Shown here in pieces: positions 1 through 5,122 of a stretch of 5,122 nt of DNA; position 1 is the stretch's first letter, and each line of letters begins with the position of its first letter. The stretch comes from Acinetobacter sp. N54.MGS-139 (GTDB lineage Bacteria; Pseudomonadota; Gammaproteobacteria; Burkholderiales; Burkholderiaceae_F). Where the stretch lies: contig LARN01000079.1 of the NCBI GenBank assembly GCA_000980495.1, positions 1-5,122 of the forward strand, written 5' to 3'. A program made the position numbers and the translations under genes. The notes beneath the pieces were generated by a model that was given only the letters and a program-made list of their open reading frames with translations, was not told where the DNA came from and did not search any database.

Positions 1-378
1 AAGAACCAACGTGCCGATACGATGAAGTAAAAGCAGTCTCAATAAACGCTTGAGCCCCGGCTTTTTGCAATTGAGCCCGCTTCCGAGGTCTTTGATTACC
101 AACTGACATCCGTAGTGACTGAGTCTTTCGGCTTGGGCTGCCAAGTCCGAGCGCTGGTCATAGCTTGAGACTCTTGCATACCCGACCATGATCCTTTTGT
201 CGAGGTTCGGATGAAGTATTTCATGAACTTCATCAGGATCAAAACGCCTTTGATTTCCGATTGTTCTGATGACTCGCGAGAATTTGCCGTTTTTGCACCA
301 CCGCCTTACGGTTGCAACACAAACGCCAAATGATTTGGCAACATCTCCGATAGACATTAAATTCTGCAGCTCTTTCAT
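1..378 (-). CDS. tnpA: IS607-family serine recombinase transposase (TnpA), 3' part outside window
   Basis: This is the transposase that would cut and rejoin DNA through a serine-linked intermediate. The 126 visible codons are open to the window edge. Residues about 8-50 form a MerR-like winged helix-turn-helix (MSIGDVAKSFGVCVATVRRW, then RRFDPDEV), used in this family to bind element ends. Residues 64 onward begin the resolvase catalytic domain: GYARVSSYDQ holds the presumed nucleophile Ser71 with Arg69, followed by DLAAQAERL and by DLGSGLNCKKPGLKRLL, the family's conserved segment after the first helix. A small N-terminal DNA-binding domain ahead of the catalytic domain is the IS607 arrangement, opposite to classical resolvases. 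The start at 378 is chosen over Met8 because a good GGAGG lies six bases upstream. No frameshift is visible in this part. The conserved DRL.R motif expected next lies beyond position 1. Confidence 0.9.
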   Translation of the reverse strand, partial: MKELQNLMSIGDVAKSFGVCVATVRRWCKNGKFSRVIRTIGNQRRFDPDEVHEILHPNLDKRIMVGYARVSSYDQRSDLAAQAERLSHYGCQLVIKDLGSGLNCKKPGLKRLLRLLLLHRIGTLVL

Positions 379-384
379 ACTCAC

Positions 385-389
385 CCTCC
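385..389 (-). promoter_or_regulatory. Ribosome binding site of the transposase gene
   Basis: On the minus strand GGAGG is followed by six bases (GTGAGT) and then the ATG at 378. It is a near-ideal Shine-Dalgarno sequence and decides the start codon of tnpA. Confidence 0.75.
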
Positions 390-400
390 AAAGAAAGCTG

Positions 401-429
401 AGTATGTATAGGTTTGATTAGATATTCAA
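401..429 (-). promoter_or_regulatory. Candidate promoter for the transposase
   Basis: Read on the minus strand, TTGAAT (424-429) and CATACT (401-406) are separated by exactly 17 bases. Each matches four of six positions of the sigma-70 consensus. Transcription would start near 394, giving a very short leader carrying the GGAGG. The promoter would lie within the end of the element, which suits a mobile gene, but the match is modest and the region is AT-rich. Confidence 0.35.
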
Positions 430-441
430 TGGCTAGCCATT
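428..441. repeat. 14-bp perfect palindrome at the element/LysR junction
   Basis: AATGGCTAGCCATT is its own reverse complement over 14 bases. It sits exactly where LysR homology ends and the insertion element begins, and it contains the TAG stop that closes the truncated regulator. It also contains GG/CC dinucleotides, the core at which IS607-type serine transposases are known to insert. It could be a transposase binding site, a sequence made by the joining event, or chance. Confidence 0.5.
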
Positions 442-799
442 AGCCCTTAATAAAGCCAGAAGGTACGGACCGATCGTTGATGTCGCACTTTCTCCGATAC
501 CGAGTCTCAGCGATTGAAACACATATTCGTTTGAGCAAATCTTGTTTCGCAGCGAACGAGCTGCCTCTAGAAGGTTGTTGCCTTCCGTCTGAAGCTTTCG
601 ACCGCTCGCTGTTAATCGTAAAGGACGAACATCACGGCAAAAAAAGCTCGGTTCCAAGATCTTCTTCCAGCAGTCTTAAGGCCTGTGAAATTGCCGGGGA
701 CGAAATTTTGAGTTTCTCTGAAGCTTTTTTGACTGACTTGCCTTCGGCAACAGCCAAAAAGATTTGAATCGCTCGCAGATCAAGTTCAGGCGTAAACAT
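433..799 (-). pseudogene. LysR-type transcriptional regulator, frameshifted and truncated
   Basis: Remnant of a LysR-type DNA-binding regulator, a family of about 300 residues with an N-terminal winged helix-turn-helix and an effector-binding domain. From the ATG at 797-799 the first frame reads MFTPELDLRAIQIFLAVAEG..., with the typical recognition helix SSPAISQALRLLEEDLGTELF, then stops at TGA (632-634) after 55 residues. Removing one T from the T7 run at 639-645 (A7 on the plus strand) restores CRDVRPLRLTASGRKLQTEG, the conserved LysR segment joining the DNA-binding domain to the linker helix. This frame continues to a TAG at 433-435, where family homology ends at the insertion element. The repaired remnant is 121 residues, so the ligand-binding domain is absent. 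The gene lies divergent to the dcuA-like gene, the classic layout for a LysR regulator and its target. The start has no strong Shine-Dalgarno. The family call is secure; the original target is inferred. Confidence 0.88.
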
Positions 800-960
800 T
801 TCGAATTAATATTTTTGAAATCGGATCTATTGTATTTCTGAATGTATTAACGGTAAATGTGGGGGCTCTCGAATAATGGCGTCACGCCTTGCGGTTCTTC
901 AATAGTTCCGCTTCCTACAGGCTGATGAGCATATTTCTTCAATCTACCAAGGAGATTCTC
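800..960. promoter_or_regulatory. Divergent intergenic region between the LysR remnant and dcuA
   Basis: This 161-base stretch should hold the promoters of both genes and the LysR operator. At 798-821, overlapping the regulator's start codon, ATTTC and GAAAT form an interrupted palindrome with 14 bases between the arms. This is a possible autoregulatory site, although it is not the textbook T-N11-A spacing. TTGAAA at 815-820 could be a -35 element, but I find no good -10 at the right distance. I see no convincing FNR site (TTGAT-N4-ATCAA), although anaerobic control would be expected for a dcu gene. The rest of the leader shows only weak 4-bp hairpins. Confidence 0.35.
949..954 (+). promoter_or_regulatory. 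Ribosome binding site of dcuA
   Basis: AAGGAG ends six bases before the ATG at 961. It decides between this start and the longer in-frame alternatives at 889 (TTG) and 925 (ATG), neither of which has a comparable site. Confidence 0.8.
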
Positions 961-2250
961 ATGATCTTTCTAGAAATAATTCTATTGTTCGGCTGCATTA
1001 TTTATGCGGCAAAGCTCGGCGGTATAGGAGTCGGCATGGCCGGCGGATTAGGAATGGCAATCGCTGTTTTCGTTCTTGGACTTAAGCCCGGTGCGATTCC
1101 TATCGACGTGATCCTGATCATCCTGTCGGTGATTTTCGCCATCAGCTGCATGCAGTTAGCAGGCGGCATGGACTACATGGTTAAATTAGCCAGCAAACTG
1201 CTGAGGAGCAATCCGAAGTACATCAATATCCTGGCCCCGGCTGTGACCTTTGTTCTTACCGTTCTCGGAGGAACCGGCTATACCGCTATGAGCGTTCTGA
1301 ACGTCATTCAGGAAGTTGCCAAAGAAAATCATGTCCGTCCCTCTCAGCCTCTGACAAGTGCTGTAATTGCAAGCCAGATTGCTATTACTGCATCTCCTAT
1401 CTCTGCCGCGACCGCCGCTATGTATGTTGTTGTGGAAAAAATGGGGGGCTCTTTCGGTCAGGCTTTAGCTGTTATCGTTCCTTCCGCAGTTTTCGGTGCC
1501 ATTGTTACAGCCATTATTTCCAGTATGCAGGGGGTCGATCTGGACAAAGCCCCCATCTTCCAAAAGAGACTCAAAGAAGGTTTAGTCTCGATGAAGACTA
1601 AGAAAGAAGCTGAAAAGCCGACAACTCGCAAAGCAAAAGTTTCCGTTGCCATCTTCCTACTTGCCGTGGTCTTCATTGTTGCGCTGCTTCTCTTCAAGCC
1701 TTATATCGGCCACACTCTCGGCAGCCGCGACATCATCATTATCTCCATGCTTATGGCCGGTCTTGTGATGTATTGGTTCTGCGATATCTCGCTCGATAGA
1801 ATTAAGAACACCCCGATCTTTGGCGGCGGCATGGAAAGCTTGGTAGTCGTTCTCGGTATCGTTTGGATGAGTTCTACTATCATCGGTGCGCATATTCCGG
1901 AAATTAAGACACAGGCGACGGCTTTACTGGAGCAATATCCTGCCCTCCTCGCTGTCGCATTCTTCTGTGTGTCCGCACTTCTCTTTAGCCAGGGCGCTAC
2001 AGCCGCTTTGCTGGTTCCGGTTGCTGCCAGCTTGGGCGTGGATTTCAGCACGATTCTTGCCAGCTTTGTCGCTTGCTCGGCCCTCTATATCACCAATATT
2101 TATCCGACGACAGCTTTTGCAATTGCCTGTGAGGACACCGGTTCGTTCATGGACAGAAAATGGAACGGTTCCTTGGTTATCACCCCCCTTCTTCCTTCCC
2201 GGCATCGTCGGTCTGGTTGCAGCAGTTCCTTTTGGTTTCTTGATCTCTAA
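961..2250 (+). CDS. dcuA: Anaerobic C4-dicarboxylate transporter, DcuA type, with frameshifted C-terminus
   Basis: Inner-membrane carrier of the Dcu family, which takes up or exchanges fumarate, malate, aspartate and succinate during anaerobic growth. The start at 961 has a good ribosome binding site, and the protein then begins MIFLEIILLFGCIIYAAKLGGIG, lining up with the start of E. coli DcuA. Family landmarks by residue: LGGIGVGMAGGLG (19-31), SNPKYINILAP (83-93), ITASPISAA (142-150), a charged cytoplasmic loop (about 196-226), SQGATAALLVPVA (343-355) and YPT (381-383), among roughly ten hydrophobic helices. The ITASPISAA region is closer to DcuA than to DcuB from memory. As written the frame stops at 2250 after 429 residues. 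The last 20 residues, including a basic RHRR stretch, are foreign to the family and replace the final membrane helix. Correcting one base gives 433 residues, the length of E. coli DcuA. As written the protein is probably impaired. The adjacent divergent LysR remnant was its likely regulator. Confidence 0.9.
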   Translation: MIFLEIILLFGCIIYAAKLGGIGVGMAGGLGMAIAVFVLGLKPGAIPIDVILIILSVIFAISCMQLAGGMDYMVKLASKLLRSNPKYINILAPAVTFVLTVLGGTGYTAMSVLNVIQEVAKENHVRPSQPLTSAVIASQIAITASPISAATAAMYVVVEKMGGSFGQALAVIVPSAVFGAIVTAIISSMQGVDLDKAPIFQKRLKEGLVSMKTKKEAEKPTTRKAKVSVAIFLLAVVFIVALLLFKPYIGHTLGSRDIIIISMLMAGLVMYWFCDISLDRIKNTPIFGGGMESLVVVLGIVWMSSTIIGAHIPEIKTQATALLEQYPALLAVAFFCVSALLFSQGATAALLVPVAASLGVDFSTILASFVACSALYITNIYPTTAFAIACEDTGSFMDRKWNGSLVITPLLPSRHRRSGCSSSFWFLDL

Positions 2251-2263
2251 GATGGTTCTCTAA
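2183..2263 (+). other. Frameshift site and displaced dcuA C-terminus
   Basis: A run of six C (2183-2188) follows codon 408 of dcuA. With five C the frame would continue as TPFFLPGIVGLVAAVPFGFL and end MVL at the TAA in 2261-2263. This segment matches the end of DcuA (HPFFIPGTLG...) and forms a hydrophobic helix, whereas the annotated frame does not. The coding sequence is therefore complete but split by a +1 shift. Causes could be a real mutation, phase-variable tract length, or a base-calling error in the homopolymer. Confidence 0.88.
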
Positions 2264-2281
2264 TTTAAGTTGAGGAGCTAA

Positions 2282-2310
2282 AACTTATCGGAAAATTTCC
2301 CGAATAAGTT
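2282..2310 (+). repeat. Stem-loop in the dcuA 3' untranslated region
   Basis: AACTTAT (2282-2288) pairs perfectly with ATAAGTT (2304-2310); CGG (2289-2291) can extend the stem with CCG (2300-2302) across one bulged A. It has no T run and so is not a terminator by itself. A copy of TAAGTT at 2266-2271 could compete for the same AACTTA arm. It may shield the 3' end of the transcript. Confidence 0.5.
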
Positions 2311-2319
2311 AGAAGGCTG

Positions 2320-2373
2320 GAAAGCCGCGACAGTCGTCTATTTGAAAAGGCTGCCGCGGTTTTCTTTTTTCTT
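2320..2373 (+). terminator. Intrinsic terminator after dcuA
   Basis: GAAAGCCGCG (2320-2329) pairs with CGCGGTTTTC (2355-2364) with one G-T pair. CAGTC (2331-2335) pairs with GGCTG (2349-2353) higher in the stem, above an opposed A and C. The roughly 15-bp stem is followed at once by six T, then CTT. It ends the dcuA transcript and separates it from the dehydrogenase gene. Confidence 0.87.
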
Positions 2374-2480
2374 GGGCCGCTTTTCCGTTTTCGAACTTCC
2401 GAAGAAAACCGAAAGAACTAGAATTCAAGAGTCTCAGTAATAAAAGTTTCAAAAACTGTTTTTCATTTCAAAAGGTTCTT
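2374..2480 (+). promoter_or_regulatory. Upstream region of the alcohol dehydrogenase gene
   Basis: This 107-base gap should contain the promoter of the dehydrogenase, since a terminator lies just upstream. An imperfect hairpin at 2381-2415 has a GTTTTC/GAAAAC core (2387-2392 with 2404-2409) and an outer CTTTT-type extension after a C-C mismatch. No -35/-10 pair with good spacing stands out; TAATAA at 2439-2444 is the best -10-like sequence but lacks a partner. AAAAGG (2470-2475), five bases before the ATG, serves as a weak ribosome binding site. Confidence 0.4.
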
Positions 2481-3647
2481 ATGTTTTCTTTTTGCATTCC
2501 TACAGAGTTCGTTTTTGGTTCCGGATCGTTTAAGAAGCTTTATCAATACCGCATGCCCGGAAAGAAAGCTTTGATCGTCACAACGAACGGAGGCTCTGTC
2601 AAAAGACTTGGCTACCTGAATGAATTAGAGAAACAGCTGGAAAAGTCCGACGTTTCTTTCGAGGTTTTTGACGGAATCGAACCCAACCCAATCACCGATA
2701 ACATCATGGCTGCCGCAGCTAAGGCTAAAGAAACAAACTGTGACTTTGTTATTGGGTTTGGAGGCGGATCTCCTATGGATTCCGCAAAGCTCATCGCCCT
2801 GGCAGCAACGAATCCAGGGAACATTTGGGATTACTGTCAGAAAGGTACCGGGGGCAGAAAGCAGCCTGAGAACACACCTTTGCCTGTAGTGTGCATCTCC
2901 ACTACAGCGGGCACAGGATCGGAAGCTGACAACAGCGGTATGGTGACCAATTCAGTCACGAAAGAAAAATTAGGTATCGGCTTTCAAAGCCTCTTTCCTG
3001 TCCTTTCCATCGTTGATCCGGAATTGATGGTTTCCGTTCCTCCGAAACTTACTGCATACCAAGGACTGGACACTTTCTTCCATTTGGCTGAAGGTTATTT
3101 GTCTAAAAAGGCTAATCCTTTCAACGAAATGTTTTCGATTACAGGCATCGAAAAGATCGGCTCTTATTTGGGTCGTGCCGTAAAGGACGGAAAAGATTTA
3201 GAGGCAAGGGAAAATGTGGCTTTTGCCAACACTCTTGGCGGCTTTGTAATGTCCACAGGAAAGCTGCTCAGTCAGCATTCTTTGGAACATATTTTGAGTG
3301 CATACCATCCTAACCTTCCGCACGGCGCAGGACTCGTTCTGATTTGCCGTGCTTACTTTGGCTTTTTTATTGAAAGAGGCCTGTGTTCTGAGAAATTCGT
3401 AAAGATGGCAAAGGCTCTTGGGCTTAAGGAGGTTAATGAACCTAAAGATTTTCTTATTGCATTGGAGTACTTGCTGCAGGAATGCGGTGTTGCCGAAATA
3501 ACAATGAGCCAGTTCGGAATTAAAGAAGATGAGCTTCCCGGCTTTGCAAAAGAGGTCAGAACCTCTCTTCCTTTGGCTTTCGATTGTGATCCGATGGATC
3601 TTACTGTTGAAGACTGTGAAGAAATTTACAGACGCTCTTTCAAATAG
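2481..3647 (+). CDS. Iron-containing alcohol dehydrogenase
   Basis: Cytoplasmic NAD(P)H-dependent dehydrogenase of the Fe-ADH family (type III; relatives include FucO and butanol dehydrogenases), interconverting an alcohol and an aldehyde or ketone. At 388 residues it has the usual family length and is intact. The N-terminal nucleotide-binding half carries FGGGSPMDSAK (residues 93-103) and TTAGTGSEAD (141-150), which contact the dinucleotide. The helical C-terminal half holds the presumed metal ligands Asp197 and His201 (GLDTFFH), His266, and His281 (PHGAG). His270 matches the additional conserved histidine of the family. The loop between His266 and His281 is one residue longer than in FucO, as far as I can recall that protein. 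Start at 2481 follows AAAAGG with five bases between and matches the family opening (IPTEFVFGSGSF). It is flanked by terminators on both sides, so it is likely monocistronic. Substrate and cofactor preference cannot be read from the sequence. It may serve redox balance in fermentation. Confidence 0.92.
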   Translation: MFSFCIPTEFVFGSGSFKKLYQYRMPGKKALIVTTNGGSVKRLGYLNELEKQLEKSDVSFEVFDGIEPNPITDNIMAAAAKAKETNCDFVIGFGGGSPMDSAKLIALAATNPGNIWDYCQKGTGGRKQPENTPLPVVCISTTAGTGSEADNSGMVTNSVTKEKLGIGFQSLFPVLSIVDPELMVSVPPKLTAYQGLDTFFHLAEGYLSKKANPFNEMFSITGIEKIGSYLGRAVKDGKDLEARENVAFANTLGGFVMSTGKLLSQHSLEHILSAYHPNLPHGAGLVLICRAYFGFFIERGLCSEKFVKMAKALGLKEVNEPKDFLIALEYLLQECGVAEITMSQFGIKEDELPGFAKEVRTSLPLAFDCDPMDLTVEDCEEIYRRSFK

Positions 3648-3665
3648 ACCGATATCGGCCTTTTG

Positions 3666-3710
3666 AAAGCTTGTGTCTTGATCGTTGTGGATGAGACACT
3701 AGCTTTTATT
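3666..3710 (+). terminator. Terminator after the alcohol dehydrogenase gene
   Basis: AAAGCT (3666-3671) and GTGTCT (3673-3678) pair with AGACAC (3694-3699) and AGCTTT (3701-3706), with a single T-T mismatch between the two helices and a 15-base loop. A short T-rich stretch (TTTTATT) overlaps and follows the end of the stem. The T tract is weak and the loop is large, so termination may be partial. A 10-bp palindrome CCGATATCGG (3649-3658) lies directly after the stop codon. Confidence 0.7.
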
Positions 3711-3821
3711 ACTTCTAACTGACTTATTTTTCTCAAGTTTTCTCGGTTTTTCGCGGAAAGCCTCAATACGTGAGAAAATAACAAATTCTATTTTTGATTC
3801 GCATATTCACAATTAAGCACC
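3711..3821 (+). promoter_or_regulatory. valS upstream region with nested inverted repeats
   Basis: TTTTCTCA (3728-3735) and TGAGAAAA (3771-3778) form a perfect 8-bp inverted repeat. Between them GGTTTT (3745-3750) can pair with AAAGCC (3757-3762) with one G-T pair, so a branched or interrupted hairpin is possible. I find no clear T-box features and no confident -35/-10 pair. No Shine-Dalgarno is seen before the valS ATG (AATTAAGCACC), which is unusual for a highly expressed gene. An in-frame TGA at 3795-3797 excludes an upstream start beyond it. Confidence 0.4.
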
Positions 3822-5122
3822 ATGAGCGAAACACAGAACAAAGAACTCGCTAAGAGTTACGATCCGGCTTCGATTGAAGCCAAGTGGTATCCCTTCTGGG
3901 AAAAACAAGGTTATTTCAAGGCCGGCCTTGCAGAAGGCAAGCCCTCTTTCTCTATCCAGCTGCCTCCGCCGAACATTACCGGTATCCTTCATATGGGTCA
4001 CGCCTTCAACCACAGTGTGATGGACTCCTTGACCCGCTTCTACCGCATGAACGGCTACAACACGATGTGGCTGCCGGGAACCGACCACGCCGGTATCGCA
4101 ACTCAGATCGTTGTTGAACGTAAGCTGGAAGCTCAAGGCAAGAATCGCCGCGATATGCCGCGCGACGAATTCGTCAGAGAAATCTGGAAGTGGAAGGACT
4201 ACTCCGGCGGCAACATCCTTAATCAGATGCGCCGTTTGGGCGATACCCTTGACTGGGACCGCCTCTATTTCACAATGAATGACGACCTCGCCAAGGTCGT
4301 GGTTGACTGCTTTGTCGACCTGTACGAAAAAGGCTTGATCTACAGAGGCCGCCGTCTTGTGAACTGGGACCCGAAACTTCAGACCTCGGTTTCCGACCTC
4401 GAGGTGGAACCGAAGGAAATGGACGGACATCTCTGGGAAATCCGTTACCCTGCTGCTGACGGCTCCGAAGGTGTCGTTGTTGCAACGACCCGTCCTGAAA
4501 CCATGTTCGGTGACCAGGCAGTAGCGGTCAATCCCGAAGACGAACGCTACAAAGGCTTGGTCGGCAAGAAACTGAAACTGCCTCTGACCGACCGTGAAAT
4601 TCCGGTCATTGCAGACGATTATGTGGATAAAGAGTTCGGCTCCGGCTGCGTGAAGATTACGCCGGCCCACGACTTCAACGACTTTGAAGTCGGCAAACGC
4701 CACAACCTCGAACAGGTCAATATTATGACCAAGACGGCTCATCTGAATGACAACGTGCCCGAAAAGTACCGCGGCATGGATCGTTATGAAGCTCGTAAGG
4801 CCGTCATCGAAGACTTGAAGGCTCAGGGCCTGCTCGTCGGTATCAAGCCGCATAAACACATGGTTCCGTTGGTGCCGAGAACCGGTGAAGTGGTTGAGCC
4901 GATGATTTCCGAGCAGTGGTTCCTGGCCATGAGCCAGCCCGCTCCGGAAGGCAGCCGTTATCCCGGCAAGTCTCTGTCCGACCTCGGTTTGGAAGCTGTT
5001 CAGGAAAACTTAGTCAATATCTTCCCCGAACAGTGGCAGAAGGTTTACAAAGACTGGCTCTCTAACATTCAGGATTGGTGCTTGTCCCGTCAGCTTTGGT
5101 GGGGACATCAGATCCCGGCTTG
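3822..5122 (+). CDS. valS: Valyl-tRNA synthetase, N-terminal 433 residues (3' end outside window)
   Basis: Class I aminoacyl-tRNA synthetase that charges tRNA-Val with valine in the cytoplasm; essential. The window holds a little under half of a family usually above 900 residues. [20 protein letters not shown] opens the protein. [16 protein letters not shown] (48-63) contains the HIGH motif as HMGH (57-60), and [13 protein letters not shown] (83-95) is the conserved neighbouring strand and helix. The inserted editing domain, which hydrolyses mischarged Thr-tRNA, is seen from about residue 200, with ATTRPET (221-227) and [15 protein letters not shown] (273-287), where Asp284 probably corresponds to the threonine-recognising aspartate of the family. 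[15 protein letters not shown] (418-432) marks the return to the catalytic core. The KMSKS loop, anticodon-binding domain and C-terminal coiled coil lie beyond the window. The start is the only ATG after the upstream in-frame stop and gives the expected N-terminus. The gene follows a terminator, so it should have its own promoter. Confidence 0.97.
   Translation, partial: MSETQNKELAKSYDPASIEAKWYPFWEKQGYFKAGLAEGKPSFSIQLPPPNITGILHMGHAFNHSVMDSLTRFYRMNGYNTMWLPGTDHAGIATQIVVERKLEAQGKNRRDMPRDEFVREIWKWKDYSGGNILNQMRRLGDTLDWDRLYFTMNDDLAKVVVDCFVDLYEKGLIYRGRRLVNWDPKLQTSVSDLEVEPKEMDGHLWEIRYPAADGSEGVVVATTRPETMFGDQAVAVNPEDERYKGLVGKKLKLPLTDREIPVIADDYVDKEFGSGCVKITPAHDFNDFEVGKRHNLEQVNIMTKTAHLNDNVPEKYRGMDRYEARKAVIEDLKAQGLLVGIKPHKHMVPLVPRTGEVVEPMISEQWFLAMSQPAPEGSRYPGKSLSDLGLEAVQENLVNIFPEQWQKVYKDWLSNIQDWCLSRQLWWGHQIPA

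Larger units (their letters stand above)
1..435 (-). mobile_element. IS607-like insertion element, left end (partial)
   Basis: The segment holds the start of an IS607-type serine transposase gene reading leftwards out of the window, plus about 55 bases of non-coding DNA before it. The outer boundary is placed near 435 because homology to a LysR-type regulator, read on the same strand, stops there at a TAG codon. IS607 elements are known to lack terminal inverted repeats and to make no target duplication, so the exact end cannot be fixed from one side; the true junction could be anywhere from roughly 425 to 450. A tnpB-like accessory gene and the other end would lie to the left, outside the window. 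Confidence 0.72.

Noticed and set aside
477..767. Plus-strand open frame of 96 codons
   Set aside because: It is antisense to the LysR remnant, whose helix-turn-helix and linker are clearly read on the minus strand.
815..828. FNR-type site upstream of dcuA
   Set aside because: The first half resembles TTGAT, but the second half does not match ATCAA at the required spacing.
876..905. Nine-residue leader peptide (MASRLAVLQ) upstream of dcuA
   Set aside because: It has no properly spaced Shine-Dalgarno, no regulatory codon run, and no attenuator-like structure after it.
889..960. N-terminal extension of dcuA from a TTG start (or from the ATG at 925)
   Set aside because: The extra residues are not part of the Dcu family, no good ribosome binding site precedes them, and AAGGAG sits at the right distance from the ATG at 961.
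1701..2205. Minus-strand open frames within dcuA
   Set aside because: They are shadows of the transporter coding sequence with no family features of their own.
1886..2263. Separate plus-strand gene of 125 codons overlapping the end of dcuA
   Set aside because: Only its last part (after about 2183) is meaningful, and that is the displaced C-terminus of dcuA; the earlier part is an out-of-frame shadow.
3813..4859. Long minus-strand open frame (348 codons) opposite valS
   Set aside because: It lies entirely antisense to a secure valS reading, has no recognisable family motif, and is explained by the codon bias of valS leaving few stops on the other strand.

Overview
The window looks like chromosomal DNA from a gut-type betaproteobacterium, probably Burkholderiales and possibly Sutterellaceae. 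This is inferred from three things: the valyl-tRNA synthetase reads like the betaproteobacterial type (opening [14 protein letters not shown], later [10 protein letters not shown] and [18 protein letters not shown]), the base composition is moderate, and an anaerobic C4-dicarboxylate carrier sits beside an iron-dependent alcohol dehydrogenase. No database search was possible, so the taxonomy is tentative.

Left end (1-~440): the start of an IS607-like element read on the minus strand. It carries the first 126 codons of a serine-recombinase transposase, with its own ribosome binding site and a candidate promoter. The rest of the element lies beyond position 1. Its outer end falls inside a LysR-type regulator gene (433-799, minus), which keeps its helix-turn-helix but loses everything after about residue 121. 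The same remnant also has a +1 frameshift in a run of seven T.

Middle (800-2373): a divergent intergenic region, then a plus-strand dcuA-like transporter gene starting at 961. Its reading frame is intact for 409 codons, then shifts by +1 in a run of six C, so the last transmembrane helix is replaced by an unrelated tail. The expected end of the protein is still present in the next frame and stops at 2263. A strong intrinsic terminator follows at 2320-2373.

Right half (2374-5122): a complete iron-containing alcohol dehydrogenase gene (2481-3647) with its own terminator, then the first 433 codons of valS, which runs off the window. Each plus-strand gene appears to be its own transcription unit.

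The genes fit an anaerobic lifestyle: DcuA-type exchange of fumarate, malate or aspartate for succinate, and an alcohol dehydrogenase that could reoxidise NAD(P)H. The regulator most likely to have controlled the transporter is destroyed, and the transporter is itself damaged. The locus is best read as a decaying or, less interestingly, mis-sequenced regulator/transporter pair next to an insertion element. I see no evidence of a new defence, CRISPR or biosynthetic system.
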